64,000 nucleotides of DNA, taken from NCBI GenBank assembly GCA_963737365.1, contig CAVTSD010000004.1:1-64000 (forward strand), written 5' to 3'. This document shows, piece by piece, positions 1-8,200 of this stretch (position 1 is the first letter of the stretch; each line of letters starts with the position of its first letter). The DNA comes from Roseiarcus sp963737365 (GTDB lineage: Bacteria; Pseudomonadota; Alphaproteobacteria; Rhizobiales; Beijerinckiaceae). Under the pieces are notes generated by a model that saw only the letters and a list, made by a program, of their open reading frames with translations, had not been told where the DNA came from and did no database searches. The position numbers and the translations under genes were made by a program.

Positions 1-286
1 CGAATTGCTGATAGACGCGCACCGGATCCTCCGAAGACAGCACCGTGACGGCGCTTGTCAACCGGATGCGCTTGGTGCGCGCCGCGGCGGCGGCCAGCGC
101 CACCGCCGGCGCCGACACGGCGTAATCCGGCCGGTGATGCTCGCCGAGCCCGAACACGTCGAGGCCGACACGATCGGCGAGTTCGATCTGCTCGATGACG
201 TCAGCGAAGGCTTTGTCGACATCGACCGGCTGGCCGGTCGCGGGGTCGCGCCGGGTCTCGACGAAGGTGTAAGCGCCGAACTGCAT
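1..286 (-). CDS. LLM-class flavin-dependent oxidoreductase, N-terminal part (cut by window edge)
   Basis: Reading the minus strand from an ATG at 286 gives 95 residues beginning MQFGAYTFVETRRDP and running off the window. It contains the GLGEHHRPDY block typical of the first beta strands of bacterial luciferase-like monooxygenases, followed by a TKRIRLTSAVTVLSS segment that matches the strand lining the flavin pocket. These enzymes use reduced FMN supplied by a partner reductase. The same frame stays open upstream to an ATG at 337, but the start at 286 has a better purine-rich site and gives the usual family N-terminus. The gene is divergent from the AhpD-like gene at 356. The substrate cannot be inferred from this fragment. 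Confidence 0.85.
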   Translation of the reverse strand, partial: MQFGAYTFVETRRDPATGQPVDVDKAFADVIEQIELADRVGLDVFGLGEHHRPDYAVSAPAVALAAAAARTKRIRLTSAVTVLSSEDPVRVYQQF

Positions 287-355
287 GACGGCCTCGACAA
301 TGCGCGCTTCTCGGCGCGGGAGGCGCGATGTTAGCATGAGGCAAAACAGCGAGGC

Positions 356-943
356 ATGCCCGTGACCAAGCCGCCGATCAGCCGATTTCCCCCGCCCGAG
401 CTTCGCGATCTGCCGCAGGACATTCGTGAGCGCATCGAAGCGGTGCAGGAAAAGTCGGGCTTCATTCCCAATGTCTTTCTTGCGCTCGCGCGCAGGCCGG
501 ACGAGTTTCGCGCTTTCTTCGCCTATCATGACGCGCTGATGGAAAAGCCCGACGGCCTGACCAAGGCCGAGCGCGAGATGATCGTGGTCGCGACGTCGGG
601 CGTCAACAATTGCACCTATTGCGTCGTCGCGCACGGCGCGATCCTGCGCATTCGCGCCAAGAATCCGCTGATCGCCGACCAGGTCGCCGTCAATTACCGC
701 AAGGCTGACCTTACGCCGAGACATAGAGCGATGCTCGATTTCGCGGTTAAAGTGGCCGAGCGCTCACACGCCATCGACAACGCGGATTACGAAGGACTGA
801 CAGCCCACGGCTTCTCCGACGATGACGCCTGGGACATCGCCGCGATCGCCGCCATGTTCGCGATGTCCAACCGGCTCGCCAACGCCTTCTCGATTCGGGC
901 CAACGATGAATTTTATCTGATGGGGCGCGAGAGCCGGAGCTGA
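356..943 (+). CDS. Peroxidase-related protein of the carboxymuconolactone decarboxylase/AhpD family
   Basis: This 195-residue protein carries the AhpD-core signature: a glutamate in KAERE (about residue 72-74), then C86-x-x-C89 and H93 in NNCTYCVVAHG. In the family this redox-active cysteine pair and histidine relay support alkylhydroperoxidase-type activity. Length and layout fit the 'uncharacterised peroxidase-related enzyme' subgroup rather than true gamma-carboxymuconolactone decarboxylases. No signal peptide is seen, so it should be cytoplasmic. It is divergent from the flavin monooxygenase at 1-286, and a perfect hairpin follows the stop directly. A short second copy of its C-terminal motif lies just downstream (979-1020). 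Confidence 0.85.
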   Translation: MPVTKPPISRFPPPELRDLPQDIRERIEAVQEKSGFIPNVFLALARRPDEFRAFFAYHDALMEKPDGLTKAEREMIVVATSGVNNCTYCVVAHGAILRIRAKNPLIADQVAVNYRKADLTPRHRAMLDFAVKVAERSHAIDNADYEGLTAHGFSDDDAWDIAAIAAMFAMSNRLANAFSIRANDEFYLMGRESRS

Positions 944-973
944 CGCCCGAGCGAAAGCTTTGCGGCTCGGGCG
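944..973 (+). terminator. Terminator-like hairpin after the AhpD-family gene
   Basis: A perfect 9-bp stem (CGCCCGAGC at 944-952 pairing with GCTCGGGCG at 965-973) starts at the base after the stop codon. There is no long T run, so it is a weak intrinsic terminator candidate or a 3' stabilising hairpin. Confidence 0.45.
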
Positions 974-978
974 TTCGC

Positions 979-1020
979 GATGAATTCTATGTGATTGGAC
1001 AGGAGAACCGAGCTCGGACA
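979..1020 (+). pseudogene. Remnant of a second AhpD-family C-terminus
   Basis: Read in frame from 979, the spacer encodes DEFYVIGQENRA. This closely parallels DEFYLMGRESRS, the last residues of the intact gene ending at 943. The match begins abruptly and has no open frame leading into it. The simplest reading is the tail left from a tandem duplication whose body was deleted. Only about a dozen residues support this, so chance cannot be excluded. Confidence 0.45.
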
Positions 1021-1078
1021 GGAACCGCTGAGGGCTGGGTAGGGTTTCCGCGCAAGTTACCATCACGAAGGTGGATGA

Positions 1079-2383
1079 ATGCGACTCGGCTTTCTTTTTC
1101 TCGTCGGCCTCGTCGGCGTGACGCCGTCGTTTGCCGACGAGGCGCTGCGCACCGGCGCTGCGGCGTTCGGCGACTGGCAAACGGACGCACCGGGGGTGCG
1201 CCGCCTGATCCGGCCTTCTGACCTTCCCGCGCCTTACGCGACCAAATCGAGCGCCAACAATTCGCAGCGCGAAGCACGGACAGAGGCCGACGTTCCAAAA
1301 GCGCCGCCCGGGTTCTCAGTGGATCTTTTCGCCACCGGACTCGACATGCCCCGCGTGCTTCGCACCGCGCCGAACGGCGACATTTTTCTTGCGGAAACCG
1401 GAGCGGGCCGGGTGCGGGTCTTTCGTCCGGGCAAGGCCGGCGCCCCAGCGGGGCAAGGCGAAATTTTCGCCGATGGCCTGCAGCGACCGTACGGGATCGC
1501 GTTTTACCCGTCAGGATCAGATCCGAAGTTTGTCTATGTCGCCTCGCCAGACTCGGTTGTGCGCTTTCCCTATCGCAGCGGAGAGATGAAAGCCTCAGGC
1601 CCTGCGGAAAAGGTCGCAAGCTTGCCGAGCGGCGGAGGACACTGGACGCGCGACCTTGCCTTTTCGTCCGACGACAAGACGCTGTTCGTATCAGTAGGGT
1701 CCGCGAGCAACGACGCCGAGGGATTGCGCGCAATGGCCGCTCGGGTGCTTGGCGCGTCCTGGGGCGATGAGCAGCGGCGGGCCGACGTGCTTGCCTTCGA
1801 TCCCGACGGAAAACATGAGCGCGTCTACGCGACGGGCATTCGCAATTGTTCGGGCCTTGCGGTCCAGCCAGGAACCGGCGAGCTCTGGTGCGCCGTCAAC
1901 GAGCGCGATGGGCTCGGAGATGACCTGCCGCCTGACTATGCGACCCATGTCACGCAGGGCGCTTTCTATGGCTGGCCATGGTTCTATCTCGGCGACCACC
2001 AGGATCCGCGCCACAAAGACGAGCGGGCGGATCTCGCGAACCACACCACAACGCCCGACGTTCTCATTCAGGCGCATTCGGCGCCGCTCGGCATCGCCTT
2101 TTATACGGCCGACCAGTTTCCCGCAGACTATAGAGGGGATGCCTTCGTCGCCCTGCACGGATCCTGGAATCGTGCGAAGCGCACGGGTTATAAAGTTGTG
2201 CGTCTCGTTATGAAGGAGGGCAAGCCGACGGGCGAGTACGATGATTTCCTCGTCGGCTTCGTCGCCGACGACCGAAGCGTCTGGGGGCGCCCGGTCGGCA
2301 TCACAGTGGCGCAAGACGGCTCGCTGCTCGTCAGCGATGACGGCAGCAACTCGATCTGGCGCGTGTCGTATAAGGGCAAGTGA
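1079..2383 (+). CDS. PQQ-dependent sugar dehydrogenase, sorbosone dehydrogenase family
   Basis: This 434-residue protein has a cleavable signal peptide (MRLGFLFLVGLVGVTPSFA), so it acts in the periplasm. After the linker, PPGFSVDLFATGLDMPR begins a six-bladed propeller of the soluble quinoprotein glucose/sorbosone dehydrogenase type. Recurrent family motifs include APNGDIFLAETGAGRVRVF, RPYGIAFYP, ATGIRNCSGLAVQPGTGELW and GSWNRAKRTGYKVVRL. Family members use PQQ and Ca2+ to oxidise aldoses or related aldehydes and pass electrons to the respiratory chain. A GGTGGA ribosome site sits before the ATG. The gene converges on the amidase, ending only 6 bases from it. Many family members have no tested substrate, so the sugar is unknown. 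The orphan pqqA at 25.8 kb is consistent with PQQ use in this organism. Confidence 0.85.
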   Translation: MRLGFLFLVGLVGVTPSFADEALRTGAAAFGDWQTDAPGVRRLIRPSDLPAPYATKSSANNSQREARTEADVPKAPPGFSVDLFATGLDMPRVLRTAPNGDIFLAETGAGRVRVFRPGKAGAPAGQGEIFADGLQRPYGIAFYPSGSDPKFVYVASPDSVVRFPYRSGEMKASGPAEKVASLPSGGGHWTRDLAFSSDDKTLFVSVGSASNDAEGLRAMAARVLGASWGDEQRRADVLAFDPDGKHERVYATGIRNCSGLAVQPGTGELWCAVNERDGLGDDLPPDYATHVTQGAFYGWPWFYLGDHQDPRHKDERADLANHTTTPDVLIQAHSAPLGIAFYTADQFPADYRGDAFVALHGSWNRAKRTGYKVVRLVMKEGKPTGEYDDFLVGFVADDRSVWGRPVGITVAQDGSLLVSDDGSNSIWRVSYKGK

Positions 2384-2389
2384 CGCTTC

Positions 2390-3748
2390 TCACCGCAGAA
2401 GCGCGCTATCCAGACTGAGCCCGATCGACAAGAGGTGTTCGTCCTCCCCGCTGGGGGCGAGGAACTGGACCCCGGTCGGCAGCCCGGCGGCGTCCGTTCC
2501 GGACGGCAGCGCTAGGCCGCACATCCGAAAGAGATTGCCGAGAAATGTGTAGTGGATGGCGCGCAAGTTGGTGACGCGAAAAAGCTCGTCGTCGCGCTCA
2601 AGCGGATCGATGGCGGGGGCGGTCATGGGCGTTGCTGGCAACACCAACAAAGCTCCCTTCAGCTCGTCGCTCAGCGCTGCGATGAGTTCCTCCCGGCCGC
2701 GCTGCAGGTTGAGCGCGTCGCGCTCGCTGACCCGCCCTCCCAAGGCTCGCTTCAGCACGCGCCTATCCATGCGTTGGGCGTCGGCGGAATCAAAGATTGC
2801 GCGATGCTCGGCATAGGCCTCGATCGCGACCATAGACCCGAATTGGGAGGAAAGCGCACGCATCGCGCGGATCGATTGGATCGGCCTCGACTTCACTTTG
2901 GCGCCGGCCGCCGCAAGCCGCTTCAGAGCCGCTTCGAGATTAGCCGAAACCGCAGGCTCAGCGTCGTCGATCCCTGTCTTGTCAGGCACGACGAATTCGA
3001 CGCCGCTCAGATTGATCGGACGAACGGAGGTGCGCGACTGTCCGCGCAGCGCCATGTCGATCATGACACAATCCTCGACCGTGTGCGCCATGGGCCCGAT
3101 CGTGTCGAGGGTGCGGGAGAGCGGAAATACGCCCTGCTTGTCGATACGCCCCTCGCTGGTCTTAAACCCGACGATGCCGCAAAAGCTGGATGGCGCGCGG
3201 ATGGAACCGCCGGTGTCGCTGCCGATCGCGCACGGCGCGAGGCCGCCGGCGACCGCGACCGCCGCGCCCGATGAAGAGCCTCCAGCGATGCGAGGCGTCG
3301 CCAGATCGCGCGGATTCCTTGGCGTCCCGAAATGCTGATTGAGCCCAAGCGCCGAGAAGGCGAATTCGGAGAGATTGGTCTTGCCCAGCGCCACCATGCC
3401 GGCCGCGGACAGGTTCGCGACGATCGGCGCGTCCTTCTGTTTCGACGGCGAATCGGCGAAAAGCGCAGAGCCGGCAGTGGTGCGCTCGCCCGCCATGTCG
3501 ACAAGATCTTTCCAGGCGATCGGAACGCCATCGAGCGGCCCCGCCGCGCGGCCCTCGCGATGCCGCTTGCGGCTTGCTTCCGCTTCGGCGAGAGCCCGCT
3601 CGCGGGTGACGAGAATGAACGACGGATTGTCGCGGTCGCGCTCGATGCGGCCCAAAAAGAATTCCGCAACCTCGACCGGATCGAGGCGGCCTCTCGCCGT
3701 GAGACGCCCGACTTCCGTGGCGGGTAGCTTGTCCAGCTTGTCGATCAT
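2390..3748 (-). CDS. Amidase (amidase-signature family)
   Basis: This 452-residue enzyme shows the full amidase-signature Ser-cisSer-Lys triad. K80 lies in VPIAWKDLVDM, the cis-serine in GGSSSGAAVA (about 158), and the nucleophile S182 in SDTGGSIRAP. Spacing between the three is as expected for the family. It hydrolyses a C-N amide bond in the cytoplasm; the family also includes GatA, allophanate hydrolase and nylon-type amidases. There is no adjacent gatB/gatC, so a tRNA amidotransferase role is unlikely. The C-terminal half (from about 280) is the variable substrate-selecting region, and the substrate is unknown. The gene is convergent with the quinoprotein at 1079-2383. Confidence 0.88.
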   Translation of the reverse strand: MIDKLDKLPATEVGRLTARGRLDPVEVAEFFLGRIERDRDNPSFILVTRERALAEAEASRKRHREGRAAGPLDGVPIAWKDLVDMAGERTTAGSALFADSPSKQKDAPIVANLSAAGMVALGKTNLSEFAFSALGLNQHFGTPRNPRDLATPRIAGGSSSGAAVAVAGGLAPCAIGSDTGGSIRAPSSFCGIVGFKTSEGRIDKQGVFPLSRTLDTIGPMAHTVEDCVMIDMALRGQSRTSVRPINLSGVEFVVPDKTGIDDAEPAVSANLEAALKRLAAAGAKVKSRPIQSIRAMRALSSQFGSMVAIEAYAEHRAIFDSADAQRMDRRVLKRALGGRVSERDALNLQRGREELIAALSDELKGALLVLPATPMTAPAIDPLERDDELFRVTNLRAIHYTFLGNLFRMCGLALPSGTDAAGLPTGVQFLAPSGEDEHLLSIGLSLDSALLR

Positions 3749-3867
3749 GGCGCGCGAGGTCTCCGTTCAAAAGGAGCCTACCGCGAACGATCGTCTGGGC
3801 CAAACAACGAAGGGCAAGTCGGCCCGCGCGCGGCCTTGTTCGGGATAAAGCCCGGGCGAGCGGCCCA

Positions 3868-3892
3868 GCCCGGCGCCAACTCGACGCCGGGC
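3868..3892 (-). terminator. Hairpin between SGNH gene end and amidase start
   Basis: An 8-bp inverted repeat (GCCCGGCG at 3868-3875, CGCCGGGC at 3885-3892) lies just downstream of the minus-strand gene ending at 3909. No T tract follows on the minus strand, so termination is only a possibility. Confidence 0.35.
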
Positions 3893-3908
3893 GTTACAAG
3901 CGCAAAGC

Positions 3909-4553
3909 TTACTGAGTTGTCATAGTGTTCAAATCAATCGCGCCGCCCATCGCTTCGTAACCGGCAGCGTTCGGATGAAGATGATCGCCCTTGTCGTACT
4001 TGGGCAAGGAATAGCCCGGCTTCTGCGGATCGACGATGATCTTGTCAAAGTCGATGACGCCATCGAAGGCGCCGCTGCGAATGAAGTCGTTCAGCGCCAC
4101 GCGGATCTTCTCTTTCTCCGGCGTATAATAGCCTTCAAACGGGGTGCCGGCGAACGCGTCTCCGAAGGGCGTCAGCGTCGCGCCGATGATCCTGAACCCA
4201 TGCGCGTGGGCGCGCGCGATCAGTTGTTTGTAGCCTTCGATGATCGCCTCGGCGGTCGGCTCGGGGTCGTGCAGCGCCAGGCCACTGCCAGGCCAACCCA
4301 CGTCATTGATGCCCATCATCAGAATCACCGTATCGGCCTTCGGCTGACTGAGGACGTCAGTGTCGAAGCGCGCCAGCGCATTGACGCCCATCCGATCGGA
4401 CAAAACCTTCGCGCCCGATATGCCCTCGTTCAAGACCGCGACAGGCGGTCCGCTGACCTTGACGAGCCGCTCGGCGAGGCGGTCAGGCCAGCGATCATTG
4501 CCATCGACGGTTGAGCCATCGCCATCGAAACGGGAAACCACCCGGTTATCCAT
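3909..4553 (-). CDS. SGNH/GDSL-family hydrolase, N-terminally truncated and lacking the nucleophile block
   Basis: This 214-residue protein retains most SGNH landmarks: NEGISGAKVL (block II glycine region), MMGINDVGWPG (block III with the GxND asparagine) and GDHLHPN (block V with the Asp/His pair). Relatives carry a GDSITDG block I with the catalytic serine, usually after a sizeable N-terminal domain. Here the protein opens MDNRVVSRFDGDGSTVDG and continues straight into NDRWPDRLAERL, so block I and everything before it are missing. No GDS motif is readable in the other frames upstream. A clean GGGGAGGAA ribosome site precedes the ATG, so the remnant may still be translated, but esterase activity is doubtful. 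It is divergent from the secreted protein at 4750. Confidence 0.75.
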   Translation of the reverse strand: MDNRVVSRFDGDGSTVDGNDRWPDRLAERLVKVSGPPVAVLNEGISGAKVLSDRMGVNALARFDTDVLSQPKADTVILMMGINDVGWPGSGLALHDPEPTAEAIIEGYKQLIARAHAHGFRIIGATLTPFGDAFAGTPFEGYYTPEKEKIRVALNDFIRSGAFDGVIDFDKIIVDPQKPGYSLPKYDKGDHLHPNAAGYEAMGGAIDLNTMTTQ

Positions 4554-4588
4554 ATCTTCCTCCCCAATATCTTTTAGCGACTAGCAAC

Positions 4589-4627
4589 CCCAAAATTTGC
4601 AGCGGGTCACCACCACCAAATTTTGGG
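4589..4627. promoter_or_regulatory. Inverted repeat in divergent spacer
   Basis: CCCAAAATTTG at 4589-4599 is repeated as a perfect reverse complement at 4617-4627, with a 17-bp spacer. It lies between the divergent genes ending at 4553 and starting near 4750. It could be a dimeric operator or a short hairpin; no regulator is linked to it here. Confidence 0.4.
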
Positions 4628-4749
4628 CGAGGCGCTGTTGATGAGTCAACACAACCGATGGGCGAAGCGCCTGTTGTCGCACCGGCCGCGGCTCTTGCAG
4701 ATACGAGGCGCGCCTGGCGATTGCGTTGTGATAGACTGCCTCCAGACCA

Positions 4750-5259
4750 TTGGCGGAGGCGATCTTGCGAACCTTAAGCGCGTTCTTGATTCTTGCGGTC
4801 GCCACGGCGTCGACAGCGCCAGCGTTTGCCGCCGATCCGTTCCCGGTCAGCGGCGCGGCGAAGCTCGCCGCCTATTCGGTCTGCCGCTCCGCCGTCATCG
4901 TCGACATGGGGCCGGTGGGCTCAAATTCCTCCGCCGAATGCAATGGCATCGTGAAGACGCTCGATGGATCAAAGATTTTGGATAATCTCGCGATCCGCTG
5001 CATTGAGGACGCGAAGGCTCGGCGCGACGCCTACGGCTATACCGGCGCGTGCGTTCAGACCGACGGCGACGGCGACAAGATTTTCATGACCTTCGAGGGT
5101 GCGGAAGGCGGACCAATCGAGTGGCTCGGCGGAACGGGCAAATACCAGGACATTCTTGGCAAGGGAACGTGGTCAGTCATCGACGCGCCAGGCAACAATC
5201 CGCAGCTTTTCGCATACACGTTCAGCTATGATGTGAACTGGACGTCGAAGACGAAGTGA
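4750..5259 (+). CDS. Secreted protein of unknown function
   Basis: The frame encodes up to 169 residues from a TTG at 4750. A second in-frame TTG at 4765 is preceded by GGCGGAGG and may be the real start. Either way a signal peptide (LSAFLILAVATASTAPAFA) is present, predicting a periplasmic or secreted mature protein of about 140 residues. Visible features are a central GACVQTDGDGDKIFMTFEG stretch and a GGTGKYQDILGKGTWSV stretch. The second resembles strand-turn motifs in small beta-barrel (lipocalin/dirigent-like) secreted proteins. Two cysteine pairs could form disulfides. I do not recognise the family with certainty, and the neighbours give no functional clue. Confidence 0.6.
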   Translation: MAEAILRTLSAFLILAVATASTAPAFAADPFPVSGAAKLAAYSVCRSAVIVDMGPVGSNSSAECNGIVKTLDGSKILDNLAIRCIEDAKARRDAYGYTGACVQTDGDGDKIFMTFEGAEGGPIEWLGGTGKYQDILGKGTWSVIDAPGNNPQLFAYTFSYDVNWTSKTK

Positions 5260-5290
5260 AGGCGAGGGCTCGAACGCCTTCGCAAACGGC

Positions 5291-8200
5291 CTAGGCCCGA
5301 CCCCACCCTCCGCCTGTTGGGGTTATAATTTCGATCGCTTCGCCCGCTTCGACCCTAGTTTCGGCGCAGCCGGGCAGGGTTTCGATGCGACCGTCATTGC
5401 GGCGAATGGAATTGCGGCCGAGCTCGCCGGGCTCGCCGCCCATCATGCCAGGGTTGGCGACTGCGCGAAAACCGCTGAGGATCGCGGCCTGCATCGGTCT
5501 CAAGAAGCGGACGCGCCTTTGCGTGCCGTCGCCCGCACGCCACTGGCCCTTGCCGCCGGAGCCACGACGGATGTGGAAATCCTCCAGCACCACCGGAAAA
5601 CGACTCTCGAGCACTTCGGGATCGGTCAGGCGCGAATTGGTCATGTGGACGTGAACCGCGCTCGCGCCGTCGAAGCCGGGACCCGCGGGCGCGCCGGAGC
5701 AGATCGTCTCATAATACTGATAAGTGTCGTCGCCGAAGGTGAAGTTGTTCATCGTCCCTTGCGATGAGCTCATCGCGCCAAGAGCGGCGAACAACGCGTT
5801 GGTCACGATCTGCGACACCTCGACATTGCCGGCTACGACGGCGGCCGGATATTTGGGCGACAGCATCGAGCCTTCCGGCACGATGATGCGGATCGGCCGC
5901 AGGCAGCCGGCGTTCATCGGGATGTCGTCGTCGACCATGACCCGGAATACGTAAAGAATCGCGGCGCGAGTCACTGGCTCAGGCGCATTGAAATTCGAGG
6001 CCTGTTGGGGCGAGGTGCCGGTGAAATCGACGGTCGCCTCACGCCGCTCCTTGTCGACGCTGATCTTAACCTTGACGATGGCGCCCTGATCCGAAAACAG
6101 CGTCGCCTCGCCATCGGCAAGCTTGTCGAGAACGCGGCGCACGCTTTCGTCCGCATTGTCCTGAACGTGGCCCATATAGGCCTCGACCACTTCGACCGAG
6201 AACATCTCGACCATGCGCTTCAGTTCTCGCACGCCTTTTTCATTGGCGGCGATCTGCGCCTTGAGGTCGTTCACATTCTGCAGCGGATTGCGCGCCGGAT
6301 ATGGTCCGCTCTTCAAAAGCGTATAAAGTTCGCGCTCGCGAAAGCGGCCGCGGTCGACGAGCAGAAAATTGTCGATATAGATTCCCTCCTCGTGGATCGA
6401 AGTGGCAAGCGGGCTCATCGAGCCGGGCGCGGTTCCGCCGATATCGGCGTGATGGCCGCGCGAGGCCGTCCAGAACAGAATCGCTTCGCCGCCTTCGTCG
6501 AAGACCGGCGTGCACACGGTGATGTCAGGCAGATGCGTGCCGCCGTTGTACGGGGCGTTGAGCGCAAACACGTCGCCTGGGCGGATGCGCCCTTTGTTGT
6601 CGCGAATAATCGACTCGACCGAGCGATCCATCGAGCCCAAATGCACCGGCATGTGCGGTGCATTGGCGATGAGGCGTCCCTCGCGGTCGAAGACGGCGCA
6701 GGAGAAGTCGAGCCGCTCCTTGATGTTGACCGAATAGGCGGTGTTCTGCAGCGTCACGCCCATCTGCTCGGCGATCGACATGAAGAGGTGATTGAAGATC
6801 TCGAGCATGACGGGATCGGCTTTGGTTCCGACCGCCTCGCGCCGGACCATGGGCTCGACGCGAGTCATCACCACATGGTTTTTCGCCGTGATCTCGGCGC
6901 GCCAACCCTGCTCGACAACGATCGTCTGATGCGGCTCGATGACAAGCGCCGGGCCGTCGACGGCGGCGCCGACGGCAAGAGCCTCGCGCAAAAAGACATT
7001 CGCCTCTCTCCAATCTCCATGCGAAAAGAAGCGCGTCGCGCGGGTGGGAACGGGCGGCGCGGGGGCCGGGGCCGGGTCGGCTCTCTCGGTGAGCCGCGCG
7101 GCCCCGCCGATCGCCTCGACCGACACCGCCTCAATGACGATCGCCTTGGCGCGATCGACGAAGCCGAAGCGGCTTTTGTGCGTGCTTTCGAACGCGCGCC
7201 GCATCGCCGCCGGCGTCGAGAGCGAAACCTCGATCGTCGTATCGGACCCCGAATAGCGCAGCTGCGCGCGGCGGTGAACCTTGATGGCGTCGCTCGCGAC
7301 GCCCTGCCCTTCCACCTCGGCGACCGCCGCGGCCGAAAGCTCGTCAGCGATGGCCGCGATCCGAACGAGCGCGTCGATGCGAAGCGGCTCGTCGACCCCT
7401 TGCGCGCGCTGGGCTGCGATGTCCGCGAGCCCCATGCCATAGGCCGAGAGCAGAGATGAAAAAGGATGGATGAGGACAGTTGTGATGGCCAGCGCGTCGG
7501 CGACGTCGCAGGCGTGCTGGCCGCCCGCGCCGCCGAAGCAATTGAGCGCATAGCGCGTGACGTCGTAGCCCCGCGCGACCGAAATCGTCTTGATCGCCTC
7601 GGCCATCTTCGCAACCGCAATGGCCAGAAATCCGTCGGCGACCGCTTCCGGCTCCCGCCCGTCGCCGATATCGCGCGCCAGCGCTGCAAAGCGCTCGCGC
7701 ACGATTTTTTCGTCGAGCGGCGCGTTGCTACCAGGGCCGAACACTTTCGGAAACAGATCGGGGATCAGCTTGCCTGTCATCAGGTTGGCGTCGGTGACGG
7801 TGAGCGGACCGCCGCGGCGGTAAGCAGCCGGCCCCGGATCGGCGCCGGCTGAAGCGGGGCCGACACGAAAGCGCGCCCCGTCGAACGAGAGGATCGAACC
7901 ACCGCCGGCGGCGACGGTGTGGATCTTCATCATCGGCGCGCGCATGCGCACGCCTGCGACATGGGTTTCGAACGCGCGCTCGAATTCGCCGTCGAAATGG
8001 GCCACGTCGGTCGAAGTCCCGCCCATGTCGAAGCCGATGATGCGCTTGAACCCGGCGCTCGTTCCGGTGCGCGCCATCGCCACCACGCCCCCGGCCGGCC
8101 CTGATAGAATTGCGTCCTTGCCGGCGAATAGGCCTGCCGACGTGAGGCCGCCCGAAGACATCATGAACATGACGCGCGCGCCGGTCCGCTCGATATCGAG

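Noticed and set aside
6005..7459. A 484-codon open frame antisense to the 5-oxoprolinase gene
   Set aside because: It is a composition artefact of GC-rich codon use: the translation is Arg/Ala/His-rich without family motifs, while the opposite strand encodes a complete conserved enzyme.
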